From Ruminococcaceae bacterium UBA3451 (GTDB taxonomy: Bacteria; Bacillota; Clostridia; Oscillospirales; Acutalibacteraceae): 8,276 nucleotides of DNA. The stretch is taken from NCBI GenBank assembly GCA_002378845.1, contig DFRY01000006.1, positions 8,197 to 16,472 on the forward strand, written 5' to 3'. Position numbers and translations under genes: made by a program. This document shows positions 1-5,066 of the stretch, piece by piece. The stretch's first letter is position 1. Every line of letters begins with the position of its first letter. Below the pieces are notes generated by a model. That model had not been told where the DNA came from. It made no database searches and worked only from the letters and a program-made list of their open reading frames with translations.

Positions 1-1178
1 AGAACGAGGAATTGTGCTATTGCGCAACCGAGGCGAACAAATACGGAAATATCACCATGCCGGTTGTCGGCAATCTGGGTTATATTCTTTATGTGCTTCT
101 GGCCATTCTCGGCGGTGCGGCAGGCATTGCGGGAATTCCGAACCTTAGCCTGACCGGAGTAAACGCCCTGACAATCGGTACCATTATTTCTTTCTTAACG
201 CTGTCCCGCAGCTTCATTAACCCAATCGGCCAGATTTCCATGCAGTTTAACATGGTGGTTATGGCATTGGCAGGCGCTTCAAGAATTTTTGACCTTATGG
301 ATGAAGAAAGCGAACAGGACGAGGGTTATGTTGCCCTTGTGAACGCAAAAGTGGAAAACGGTGAAATTAAAGAGTGCAAAGAACGCACGGAAACCTGGGC
401 GTGGAAGCATCCTCACAATGACGGAACGGTGAGCTACACTTTGTTGCAGGGCGATATCCGCTTCTATGATGTGGATTTCGGCTATGTGGAAAACAACATT
501 GTTCTGCACAACATCACGCTTTACGCGGAACCCGGCCAAAAGGTTGCCTTTGTTGGCGCAACCGGTGCGGGTAAAACGACAATTACCAACCTGATCAACC
601 GTTTTTACGACATTGCAGACGGTAAAATTCGGTATGACGGAATTAACATTAATAAAATCCGTAAGGCGGCTCTTCGCCGTTCGCTGGGTGTGGTACTGCA
701 GGACGTAAACCTGTTTACCGGTACCGTTATGGATAACATTCGCTACGGCAAGCTGGACGCAACAGATGAAGAATGCATTGCCGCCGCAAAGCTGGCAAAT
801 GCGGACGGATTTATTCGTATGCTTCCGGACGGTTACAAAACGGTGCTGGAAGGCGACGGAAGCGGACTTTCCCAGGGGCAGCGCCAGCTGATTTCCATTG
901 CCCGCGCCGCCGTAGCCGACCCGCCGGTTATGATTCTGGATGAAGCTACGTCCTCTATCGACACCCGAACCGAAGCCATTGTGCAAAAGGGTATGGATGC
1001 CTTGATGAAGGGAAGAACCGTATTTGTCATTGCGCACCGACTTTCTACCGTGCAGAATTCCGACGTTATTATGGTTTTGGAGCATGGCCGCATTATTGAA
1101 CGCGGAAGCCACGACCAGCTGATTGAGGAAAAGGGCAAATATTATCAGCTTTATACCGGTGCGTTTGAACTGGAATAA
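1..1178 (+). CDS. ABC exporter, fused permease/ATPase subunit (5' truncated by window edge)
   Basis: This is the C-terminal portion of a type I (exporter-fold) ABC half-transporter that couples ATP hydrolysis to movement of a substrate across the membrane. The frame is open to the window edge (first full codon at 3), so the TTG at 12 is not the start. What remains covers about the last two membrane helices (roughly 80-250), a charged linker, and a complete nucleotide-binding domain. Visible motifs are Walker A GATGAGKTT at 555-581, Q-loop Gln at 699, signature LSQGQ at 867-881, Walker B VMILDE at 927-944 followed by the SSID D-loop, and the H-loop His at 1035. Full-length relatives have about 580-630 residues, so some 200 are missing upstream. 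The linker between membrane and ATPase parts (about 300-450) is longer than in the simplest exporters. Such subunits usually act as heterodimers encoded in tandem; the partner would lie upstream. The substrate is unknown: multidrug, peptide or lipid are all possible. Confidence 0.95.
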   Translation, partial: NEELCYCATEANKYGNITMPVVGNLGYILYVLLAILGGAAGIAGIPNLSLTGVNALTIGTIISFLTLSRSFINPIGQISMQFNMVVMALAGASRIFDLMDEESEQDEGYVALVNAKVENGEIKECKERTETWAWKHPHNDGTVSYTLLQGDIRFYDVDFGYVENNIVLHNITLYAEPGQKVAFVGATGAGKTTITNLINRFYDIADGKIRYDGININKIRKAALRRSLGVVLQDVNLFTGTVMDNIRYGKLDATDEECIAAAKLANADGFIRMLPDGYKTVLEGDGSGLSQGQRQLISIARAAVADPPVMILDEATSSIDTRTEAIVQKGMDALMKGRTVFVIAHRLSTVQNSDVIMVLEHGRIIERGSHDQLIEEKGKYYQLYTGAFELE

Positions 1179-1205
1179 GCCAGATTCTTTATTAACAGAA
1201 TAGAT

Positions 1206-1250
1206 AAGCCGCATGTGGCACTGAAGTTCAGTGAACATGCGGCTTTTTTA
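1206..1250 (+). terminator. Intrinsic terminator of the ABC transporter gene
   Basis: An 11-bp perfect stem (AAGCCGCATGT at 1206-1216 with its complement at 1235-1245) encloses a second stem (CACTG at 1219-1223 with CAGTG at 1229-1233) and is followed by a run of T at 1244-1249. It lies 28 bases after the ABC transporter stop codon. The acetyltransferase on the other strand ends at 1283, so the hairpin may also stop the converging transcript, although the T-run on that side is poor. Confidence 0.85.
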
Positions 1251-1282
1251 TATCTTGCTATTTTTGGAAAGAAGCGGTTGGT

Positions 1283-1729
1283 TCAATTCAAATCCATTAA
1301 AAAGCTGTAACCGTGTTTTGTAAAACCCAGCGATTCATAAAAATGATGGGCGTTTTCTCGTTTCATGTTGCTCGACAAGGCCGCTTTGTAGCATCCGGAT
1401 TTTTTACAGCAGTCCATAGCAAACTGCATCATTTGCCTGCCGATGCCTTTGCCCTGACAGTCGGCTTTTACAACCACATCTTCAATTAAACCGGAGGGAG
1501 TTCCCCGGTGAGCAAGATTGTCCATTATTGCCAGCGCAAAGGTTCCGACGGTTTCCTCCTCCATTTTCGCGATGTAAAGCTTATAGGACGGGTACGTCGC
1601 CATTCGATGAAATATTGTTTTCGCTTCTGCAAGGGACAACGTATCCCCGCTGTCCATATCCGGCTGATGGTAAAGGGAAAGAATTTCGGGAAGATCATCT
1701 TCCGTTGCTTCGCGTATAAATAACTGCAT
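1283..1729 (-). CDS. GNAT-family N-acetyltransferase
   Basis: Single-domain GCN5-related N-acetyltransferase of 148 residues, the usual length, expected to move an acetyl group from acetyl-CoA to an amine in the cytoplasm. The acetyl-CoA loop is clear: VVVKADCQGKGIG at residues 85-97 gives the Q/R-x-x-G-x-G signature. NAHHFYESLGF at 126-136 is the typical late motif, whose Tyr131 sits where many members have the general acid. The N-terminal IREATEDDLPEI is also typical. The ATG at 1729 is chosen because AAAGGAG (1737-1743) lies 7 bases upstream; that site is formed by the last codons of the preceding gene, whose stop ends at 1734. The 4-base gap implies one transcript and probable translational coupling. 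The substrate (protein N-terminus, small amine or antibiotic) cannot be told from sequence. Confidence 0.9.
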   Translation of the reverse strand: MQLFIREATEDDLPEILSLYHQPDMDSGDTLSLAEAKTIFHRMATYPSYKLYIAKMEEETVGTFALAIMDNLAHRGTPSGLIEDVVVKADCQGKGIGRQMMQFAMDCCKKSGCYKAALSSNMKRENAHHFYESLGFTKHGYSFLMDLN

Positions 1730-1733
1730 TCCA

Positions 1734-2519
1734 TTACTCCTTTATTTCGTGTTGAACACTCAGCGGCAGCCCGTTCGGCTTGTTCAACGTTCTTTCATAG
1801 ACGTATCGGTTCCCGATTTTGCCGGTTCGGGTTACGGCTCCGACAAAATTCAGCACGTTCAGTGCGGCTTGGGAAGTGGAAAGTGACAACCCGGCAGATT
1901 TCGCAAATTCCTTTGAAGTAAACGGTTTGGCAGGCCCTTCGGGAATCAGTTTAGAGTAGTCATTCCGGTTATTTATGGATACCTCGTCAATCAGACCGGT
2001 AGGAATGCGCTCGTACCGCGAGGAACCTTTCTTTTTGTCTTGGCTCCATCCGTTTAAAAAGCGGTATTCCTCAACGTCAAGCAAAACAATGCAAAGCTTT
2101 AATCGGGGATTCGGTAAAAAATTCTTGATTTTATATAACTCAAACAAAATGTCATAAGGCTGTCCGGTTTTCGGAGATTTCCTCTTTTTTGTCGTTTCGC
2201 CGGTTTGTTCATCAATCCAAATCAGCCACTTAGTGTGGGCGACCGGATAAATTACAGTAACATCGGAAACGGAAAGAAACACCTCCAGCTTATTCCTTAA
2301 CTTATTGAACTGTCTTGTTTGCACTTCTAAAATTCCCTGGTCATTTACAATGTCTGCAATGTAGCTGCCGATTTTTATTTCGTGTTTTGCTGGATCAGGC
2401 TCAAAATAATTCTTTATAACGGCATGAAGCGTTTTTTCGCCAAGGGTACCAATTCCGTTCGGCTTTGATTCGGAATTTAATACTTTGCCGCAGGCTTGTT
2501 CAAAGAGTGATCTGTTCAT
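1734..2519 (-). CDS. Unknown-function protein: possible PD-(D/E)XK-like core plus winged helix
   Basis: A 261-residue cytoplasmic protein; I do not recognise a named family. Two parts can be seen. Residues about 22-105 have the layout of a PD-(D/E)XK-type core: helix with Glu28 (GTLGEKT), strand with Asp56 (GSYIAD), then ILEVQT with Glu65-x-Gln67, a D-x8-E-x-Q arrangement in which Gln replaces the usual Lys. Such ExQ variants occur in nuclease-fold families including CoiA-like proteins. Residues about 196-243 look like a winged helix (TSKEFAKSAGLSLSTSQAALNVL, then a beta wing ending GNRYVYER). The stretch 106-195 is charged and unassigned. It is the first gene of a two-gene unit with the acetyltransferase. 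The ATG at 2519 has no well-placed ribosome site: AAAAGG lies about 15 bases upstream, with an in-frame ATG-TAA between. Nuclease activity is inference; a DNA-binding or regulatory role is equally open. Confidence 0.8.
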   Translation of the reverse strand: MNRSLFEQACGKVLNSESKPNGIGTLGEKTLHAVIKNYFEPDPAKHEIKIGSYIADIVNDQGILEVQTRQFNKLRNKLEVFLSVSDVTVIYPVAHTKWLIWIDEQTGETTKKRKSPKTGQPYDILFELYKIKNFLPNPRLKLCIVLLDVEEYRFLNGWSQDKKKGSSRYERIPTGLIDEVSINNRNDYSKLIPEGPAKPFTSKEFAKSAGLSLSTSQAALNVLNFVGAVTRTGKIGNRYVYERTLNKPNGLPLSVQHEIKE

Positions 2520-2555
2520 AAAACGTTACATGATCCTTTTAATGTATTTAATGTA

Positions 2556-2583
2556 ATCATAACAGAATATTGATAAAAAGCAA
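2556..2583 (-). promoter_or_regulatory. Candidate promoter of the 2519-1283 operon
   Basis: On the minus strand TTGCTT (2583-2578) and TATGAT (2561-2556) are separated by 16 bases. The -10 matches consensus at five of six positions; the -35 matches only three. It would start transcription near 2549, leaving a leader of about 30 bases before the ATG at 2519. Confidence 0.4.
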
Positions 2584-2789
2584 CGTGCGTTAGAATATCT
2601 TCCTGAATTTTCCTGGCCAAAGGACTTTCGGATTACCGCGGGTTCTTTTAGTTTTCAGAAAGCTTCGGGTGCGGGCAACGGCGATGTTATCGTTAGTAAA
2701 TATACAATTTTTCTATTCTATAATTTATTAAATATAATTGTTAAAAATGACCATATAATCGTTAATTTATTCCAATTGATTGTGCAACA
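2584..2789. other. Intergenic stretch with no recognisable gene
   Basis: About 200 bases between the two divergent promoters. The left part (to about 2695) is of ordinary composition; the right part (2698-2789) is strongly AT-rich and could help the promoter at 2790 as an upstream element. No convincing start codon with ribosome site, RNA gene or repeat is seen. Confidence 0.5.
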
Positions 2790-2818
2790 TTGACATAGTT
2801 ACGCAATTTCGATATACT
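2790..2818 (+). promoter_or_regulatory. Strong sigma-A promoter of the NlpC/P60 gene
   Basis: A perfect TTGACA (2790-2795), a 17-base spacer and TATACT (2813-2818, five of six consensus bases), preceded by AT-rich DNA. Transcription should begin near 2825, giving a leader of about 200 bases that contains the riboswitch. Confidence 0.85.
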
Positions 2819-2864
2819 ATAGACAACGATTTGGTGCATTTTGATGGAGGAAATCTTTTTCAAC

Positions 2865-3007
2865 CGCCTAAAATTGCATACGGTCGGAACAGCTGAATCC
2901 TCTTTAATTTTCCAAAGAGGTACGGAGGAACTAAATTTAGAGGGGTGAATCCGCTTTTGCGGTAGGGACTTCCGATTTCCCGAACCCGACAACTAACTTC
3001 GGAGGCT
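2865..3007 (+). ncRNA. c-di-AMP riboswitch (ydaO/yuaA leader)
   Basis: The leader carries the conserved core of the ydaO-type aptamer, which senses cyclic di-AMP and usually lowers expression of cell-wall hydrolase and potassium/osmolyte genes when ligand is high. Recognisable blocks in order are: a 5' strand CGCCT (2865-2869); a variable hairpin CCTCTTT/AAAGAGG (2899-2905 with 2914-2920); GGAGGAAC near 2924; GGGTGAATCC (2943-2952); a small hairpin CCGC/GCGG (2951-2962) followed by TAGGGA; and CCCGAACCCGACAACTAAC (2979-2997) ending in CGGAGGC, whose AGGC (3003-3006) pairs with GCCT (2866-2869) to close P1. The placement before a secreted SH3-NlpC/P60 gene is classic for the class. No separate terminator fits between aptamer and start codon. 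Confidence 0.93.
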
Positions 3008-3011
3008 TTAT

Positions 3012-3016
3012 AGGAG
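3012..3016 (+). promoter_or_regulatory. Ribosome binding site deciding the NlpC/P60 start
   Basis: AGGAG at 3012-3016 directly abuts an ATG at 3017 but is 6 bases before the in-frame ATG at 3023, so 3023 is the better start. A second Shine-Dalgarno-like GGAGG (3001-3005) lies inside the 3' P1 strand of the riboswitch and could serve the ATG at 3017. Confidence 0.7.
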
Positions 3017-3022
3017 ATGAAT

Positions 3023-3673
3023 ATGTTAAAATTCAAGAAGTTACTTTCTGCGATTGTAGCAACCGCTCTTACTGTCAGTATGATGACAGTAATTGCGTCA
3101 GCAAGCGGCACGACCACAGGAACCGTACGAGTAAGTTCTTATCTGCAGGTACGCACCGCAGGAAATACCGGGGCCCCGGTTATTGGGAAATTGTACAATG
3201 GGGCAAAGGTGACAATCCTTGACACGGTAAACGGATGGGACAAGATTACATACAACGGAAAAACGGCTTGGATATCGGGAGTATATGTGGTGCTTGGAAA
3301 AGCGCAGCTGGCGGTAACAGCCGCGAAAAGTCAGCTTGGCGTTCCTTATCAGTACGGCGGCGCAACACCGAACGGCTCTTTTGATTGCTCGGGGCTTACA
3401 ATGTACGTTTACAGCAAAGCCGGAATTTCCCTTCCGCATTCGCCGGCGGCACAGGCAACTTATGGCTGGCAGGTAAGCCGGAATTCATTGCAGCCGGGCG
3501 ACCTTCTTTTCTTTGACCCGAACGGAAGCTCCAAAATCACACACTGCGGCATATACATAGGAAATAATATGTTTATTTCCGCGCAGTCCGGCGCGGGGAA
3601 GGTTATGGAAGCAAGCTTAAGTAACAGCTATTGGTCAAAAGCGTTTGTCAGTGCGAGAAGACTGACGACCTGA
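3023..3673 (+). CDS. Secreted SH3b-NlpC/P60 peptidoglycan endopeptidase
   Basis: A 216-residue exported cell-wall hydrolase predicted to cut peptide stems of peptidoglycan. It begins with a signal peptide (MLKFKK, a hydrophobic stretch to about residue 25, likely cleavage after ASA at 25-27). A bacterial SH3 domain follows at about 33-90 (YLQVRTAGNTGAPVIGKL... WISGVYV), which usually binds the wall. The NlpC/P60 domain fills 95-216, with catalytic Cys122 in DCSGL, the PGDLLFF strand at 158-164, and His174 in THCGIYIG. The third polar position, His in proteins such as E. coli Spr (FMHA), is Ser186 here (FISA), a variation I recall from other Firmicute members. Start 3023 is preferred over 3017 on ribosome-site spacing. 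A c-di-AMP riboswitch ends 16 bases before the start, tying production to the osmotic/cell-wall second messenger. Single gene, closed by a terminator. Confidence 0.95.
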   Translation: MLKFKKLLSAIVATALTVSMMTVIASASGTTTGTVRVSSYLQVRTAGNTGAPVIGKLYNGAKVTILDTVNGWDKITYNGKTAWISGVYVVLGKAQLAVTAAKSQLGVPYQYGGATPNGSFDCSGLTMYVYSKAGISLPHSPAAQATYGWQVSRNSLQPGDLLFFDPNGSSKITHCGIYIGNNMFISAQSGAGKVMEASLSNSYWSKAFVSARRLTT

Positions 3674-3708
3674 TTAACAATTCATGAAATTTAAATATTA
3701 GAAAAAAC

Positions 3709-3756
3709 AGGGCTGCACCAAATCGGTTTTACCAACCGACTTGGTGCAGCCCTTTC
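3709..3756. terminator. Bidirectional terminator between NlpC/P60 and MarR genes
   Basis: A long hairpin: AGGGCTGCACCAA (3709-3721) pairs perfectly with 3741-3753, one A-C mismatch follows, then TCGGTT (3723-3728) pairs with AACCGA (3734-3739) around a 5-base loop. On the minus strand it is followed by six T (complement of 3702-3707); on the plus strand by only three T. It sits between two convergent genes and is best as terminator for the minus-strand MarR gene. Confidence 0.85.
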
Positions 3757-3768
3757 CATTGAACCGAT

Positions 3769-4299
3769 TTACAAAATAGAATCAGTGTCGTTGCCTGTCC
3801 AATTAACAGTCTGAAAATCTTTTAGGAATCGTACCAAAAATTGCAGTTCCTCCGTATCATATTTCTGTAGGAATACGGATAGTTTGGAATCAAACTGGGC
3901 GTGCACTTCCTTGTGAAGTGCGAAAAGACTTTTTCCGATTGAAGTCAGGAAAAAGACAGATTCCTTTTTGTTGTCCGGCAAAGCTTGTTTTACAATAAGA
4001 CCTTCCGTTAAAAGTTTTTTTATATTTTTGGATACGGTTCCTTTGGGAATCTCCGTCATTTTTGAAATGGTAATGCTGTTTACCGGCTGAAAGCGGCCAA
4101 TCGCGTCCAGCACATGGAACGTAATAATGGATAAATTACTGACGATTTCGGAAAGCTGTGGGTCGGAACAGTTGGAGAAAAGCCAGTTTTTTTCTTCCTC
4201 CATGTCTGTTTGGTGCCGAGATACTACTTCAAAAAATATCCGCTCAATCTCTTGAACGAGCGTTTCGCCGTTCTTTCCGTTATCTATATTATATTTCAT
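3769..4299 (-). CDS. MarR-family winged-helix transcriptional regulator
   Basis: A 176-residue protein of MarR length and layout: N-terminal helices (about 11-70), a winged helix at about 74-122, with recognition helix IPKGTVSKNIKKLL (84-97) and a wing around LPDNKKESVFFLT (107-119), then C-terminal dimerisation helices. MarR proteins bind palindromes as dimers and usually repress until a ligand or oxidant is met. One cysteine, Cys44, lies in the N-terminal helical region; whether it senses redox is unknown. The start at 4299 is supported by GAGGGG six bases upstream. The gene is divergent from the Cys-rich gene. A perfect palindrome at 4346-4362 overlaps its predicted -35 region, which suggests autoregulation, and related palindromes sit at two neighbouring promoters. 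The ligand cannot be read from sequence. Confidence 0.9.
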   Translation of the reverse strand: MKYNIDNGKNGETLVQEIERIFFEVVSRHQTDMEEEKNWLFSNCSDPQLSEIVSNLSIITFHVLDAIGRFQPVNSITISKMTEIPKGTVSKNIKKLLTEGLIVKQALPDNKKESVFFLTSIGKSLFALHKEVHAQFDSKLSVFLQKYDTEELQFLVRFLKDFQTVNWTGNDTDSIL

Positions 4300-4330
4300 T
4301 GAAATCCCCTCAATCGGTAAGAATAATAAC

Positions 4331-4359
4331 AGTATACCATAAATTTAGTTTCTAAGAAA
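4331..4359 (-). promoter_or_regulatory. Promoter of the MarR gene (extended -10)
   Basis: On the minus strand TATACT (complement of 4331-4336) is preceded by TGG, giving an extended -10 TGnTATACT. The -35 at 17-base spacing would be TTTCTT (4354-4359), inside the palindrome at 4346-4362. Confidence 0.6.
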
Positions 4360-4362
4360 CTA
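4346..4362. promoter_or_regulatory. Palindromic operator 1 (putative MarR site)
   Basis: A perfect 17-bp palindrome, TAGTTTCT-A-AGAAACTA, centred on 4354. It overlaps the -35 of the MarR promoter and directly abuts the -35 (TTGACA at 4363) of the divergent Cys-rich gene, so one bound dimer could affect both directions. Confidence 0.75.
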
Positions 4363-4391
4363 TTGACAAAAACAGTTTCTACTGCTAATAT
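4363..4391 (+). promoter_or_regulatory. Promoter of the Cys-rich small gene
   Basis: A perfect TTGACA (4363-4368), 17-base spacer and TAATAT (4386-4391). The spacer contains an extra operator half-site AGTTTCT (4374-4380), and the -10 lies inside the 31-bp palindrome. Transcription should start near 4398. Confidence 0.8.
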
Positions 4392-4414
4392 AGTTTCCAG
4401 GAAACTATATTAGC
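4384..4414. promoter_or_regulatory. Palindromic operator 2, 31-bp perfect palindrome
   Basis: Two perfect 15-base arms (4384-4398 and 4400-4414) flank a central A at 4399. The core TAGTTTCC-A-GGAAACTA resembles operator 1. It covers the -10 and transcription start of the Cys-rich gene, a position expected to block initiation. As RNA, the part downstream of the start could not form the full hairpin, so a DNA-level role is more likely. Confidence 0.8.
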
Positions 4415-4465
4415 TTTATAAAAATGATAAGAATACAGAAAAGAAACAGTACGAAAGGACCTGCA

Positions 4466-4633
4466 ATGGAAACGAAACTTAACCCGAACTGCTCTTGCCC
4501 TAAGGTTCGCTGCAAGTATCACGGCAATTGTTCTGAATGCAGAAAAAAGCATAACGGAAAACCGTTCTGCACCAATACCGGAATGAAAGGGCGCATAGCG
4601 CAGCTGCTATTTGGAAAGGGAAAAAATACATAA
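4466..4633 (+). CDS. Small cysteine-rich protein, probable metal binder
   Basis: A 55-residue cytoplasmic protein without signal peptide or membrane segment. It has six cysteines (9, 11, 16, 22, 25, 35) and two histidines (19, 29), in the order C-x-C-P-x3-C-x2-H-G-x-C-x2-C-x3-H-x5-C. This spacing resembles small zinc- or iron-sulfur-binding domains. I recall similar short proteins from other Clostridia but cannot name a characterised one. The C-terminal tail (36-55) is basic and Cys-free. The ATG at 4466 is chosen because AAAGGA (4454-4459) lies 6 bases upstream; an in-frame ATG at 4424 has no ribosome site. It is transcribed divergently from the MarR gene under operators 1 and 2 and closed by a strong terminator, so it appears to be the main target of that repressor. 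Metal identity and role are unknown. Confidence 0.8.
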   Translation: METKLNPNCSCPKVRCKYHGNCSECRKKHNGKPFCTNTGMKGRIAQLLFGKGKNT

Positions 4634-4642
4634 TTTTAAACT

Positions 4643-4687
4643 AAGCAAAAAGTCCTGCAATCATTTTGATTGCAGGACTTTTTGCTT
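4643..4687. terminator. Bidirectional terminator, 21-bp perfect stem
   Basis: Arms 4643-4663 and 4667-4687 are perfectly complementary around a TTT loop. Each arm ends in a T5 tract after the GC-rich part (GGACTTTTTGCTT), so the structure reads the same way on both strands. It serves the Cys-rich gene on the plus strand and the FakA-like gene (stop at 4727) on the minus strand. Confidence 0.9.
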
Positions 4688-4726
4688 GTGTGAAAACTCC
4701 CGGTACAGCCGGGGATAGGCTATTGT

Positions 4727-4978
4727 TCAGCCGTGCATACCATTTGCCTGCAGTTCCATATTTTCTACCACAATGTCATGAATTTCCCCCAGCGAAGCGC
4801 AGTACTCCAGTACTTTCCACGGTGTATTGGTATGAAAATGAATTTTAATCAATTCCTCGTCACCAATTGCAAGCAGGCAATCGCCGGCTATGTTCTTGGT
4901 AATGTAATCGTTTATTGAATCTTCCGACAGATTTGTTCCTTCAATCAACAATTGAGTGTCAAATCGATATTCCAGCAT
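4727..4978 (-). CDS. Free-standing FakA/DAK-associated middle-domain protein
   Basis: An 83-residue protein that matches, nearly end to end, the domain following the Dak2 kinase domain in FakA/YloV-type fatty-acid kinases. The shared pattern is an opening strand (FDTQLLIEG, compare YCTEFLL in FakA), GDCLLAIGDEELIKIHFHTN at 32-51, PWKVLEYCASLGEI at 53-66, and a terminal VENMELQ at 71-77. In FakA the HVHTN segment lies in a metal-binding middle domain; His47 and His49 are kept here, while the Cys of the YCTEF strand appears replaced by Asp7. No kinase or FakB-binding domain is present, so it is not an enzyme by itself. Clostridial genomes carry similar small proteins annotated 'kinase to dihydroxyacetone kinase'. 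AGGAAG (4985-4990) lies 6 bases before the ATG. A palindrome related to the MarR operators covers its transcription start. Function unknown: a regulatory or scaffold role is inference. Confidence 0.85.
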   Translation of the reverse strand: MLEYRFDTQLLIEGTNLSEDSINDYITKNIAGDCLLAIGDEELIKIHFHTNTPWKVLEYCASLGEIHDIVVENMELQANGMHG

Positions 4979-4997
4979 AATAAGCTTCCTTTCCGGT

Positions 4998-5019
4998 TTT
5001 AGTTTCCGTATAAACTAAA
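4998..5019. promoter_or_regulatory. Palindromic operator 3 (putative MarR site, 6-base spacer)
   Basis: TTTAGTTT (4998-5005) and AAACTAAA (5012-5019) are perfect 8-base arms around CCGTAT. The inner half-sites TAGTTT/AAACTA are those of operators 1 and 2, but the spacing is 6 rather than 5 bases. It covers the predicted transcription start of the FakA-like gene. Confidence 0.6.
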
Positions 5020-5047
5020 TTATAGCACAAAATTACGACAATGAACC
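5019..5047 (-). promoter_or_regulatory. Promoter of the FakA-like gene (extended -10)
   Basis: The minus strand reads TGCTATAAT, a perfect TATAAT (complement of 5019-5024) with the TGn extension. The -35 at 17 bases (GGTTCA, 5042-5047) is poor, which an extended -10 can offset. Start expected near 5012. Confidence 0.65.
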
Positions 5048-5066
5048 ACACATTGGCGACGGGAGG

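Noticed and set aside
279..1238. A 319-codon open frame on the minus strand opposite the ABC transporter
   Set aside because: It mirrors the conserved ATPase domain, which has every expected motif on the plus strand. Its own translation shows no domain or ribosome site and its 5' end overlaps the terminator.
2563..2793. A plus-strand frame open for about 76 codons (reading EYLPEFSWPKDFRITAGS early on)
   Set aside because: It has no start codon with a ribosome site near its 5' end and becomes AT-rich low-complexity after 2700. It could be a relic, but there is no family match I can support.
2860..3117. Minus-strand open frames across the riboswitch and signal peptide
   Set aside because: They are antisense to a conserved riboswitch core and to a clear secreted-protein gene, and no promoter or ribosome site supports them.
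4346..4414. Idea that the palindromes are FabT sites (fatty-acid MarR regulator), prompted by the nearby FakA-like gene
   Set aside because: The FabT motif I recall is built on TTTGA...TCAAA, while these are TAGTTTC...GAAACTA, and no fatty-acid synthesis gene is present. A lipid link remains unproven.
4424..4465. An upstream ATG at 4424 that would lengthen the Cys-rich protein by 14 residues
   Set aside because: No ribosome site precedes it, while AAAGGA is ideally spaced before the ATG at 4466, and the Cys pattern begins right after that start.
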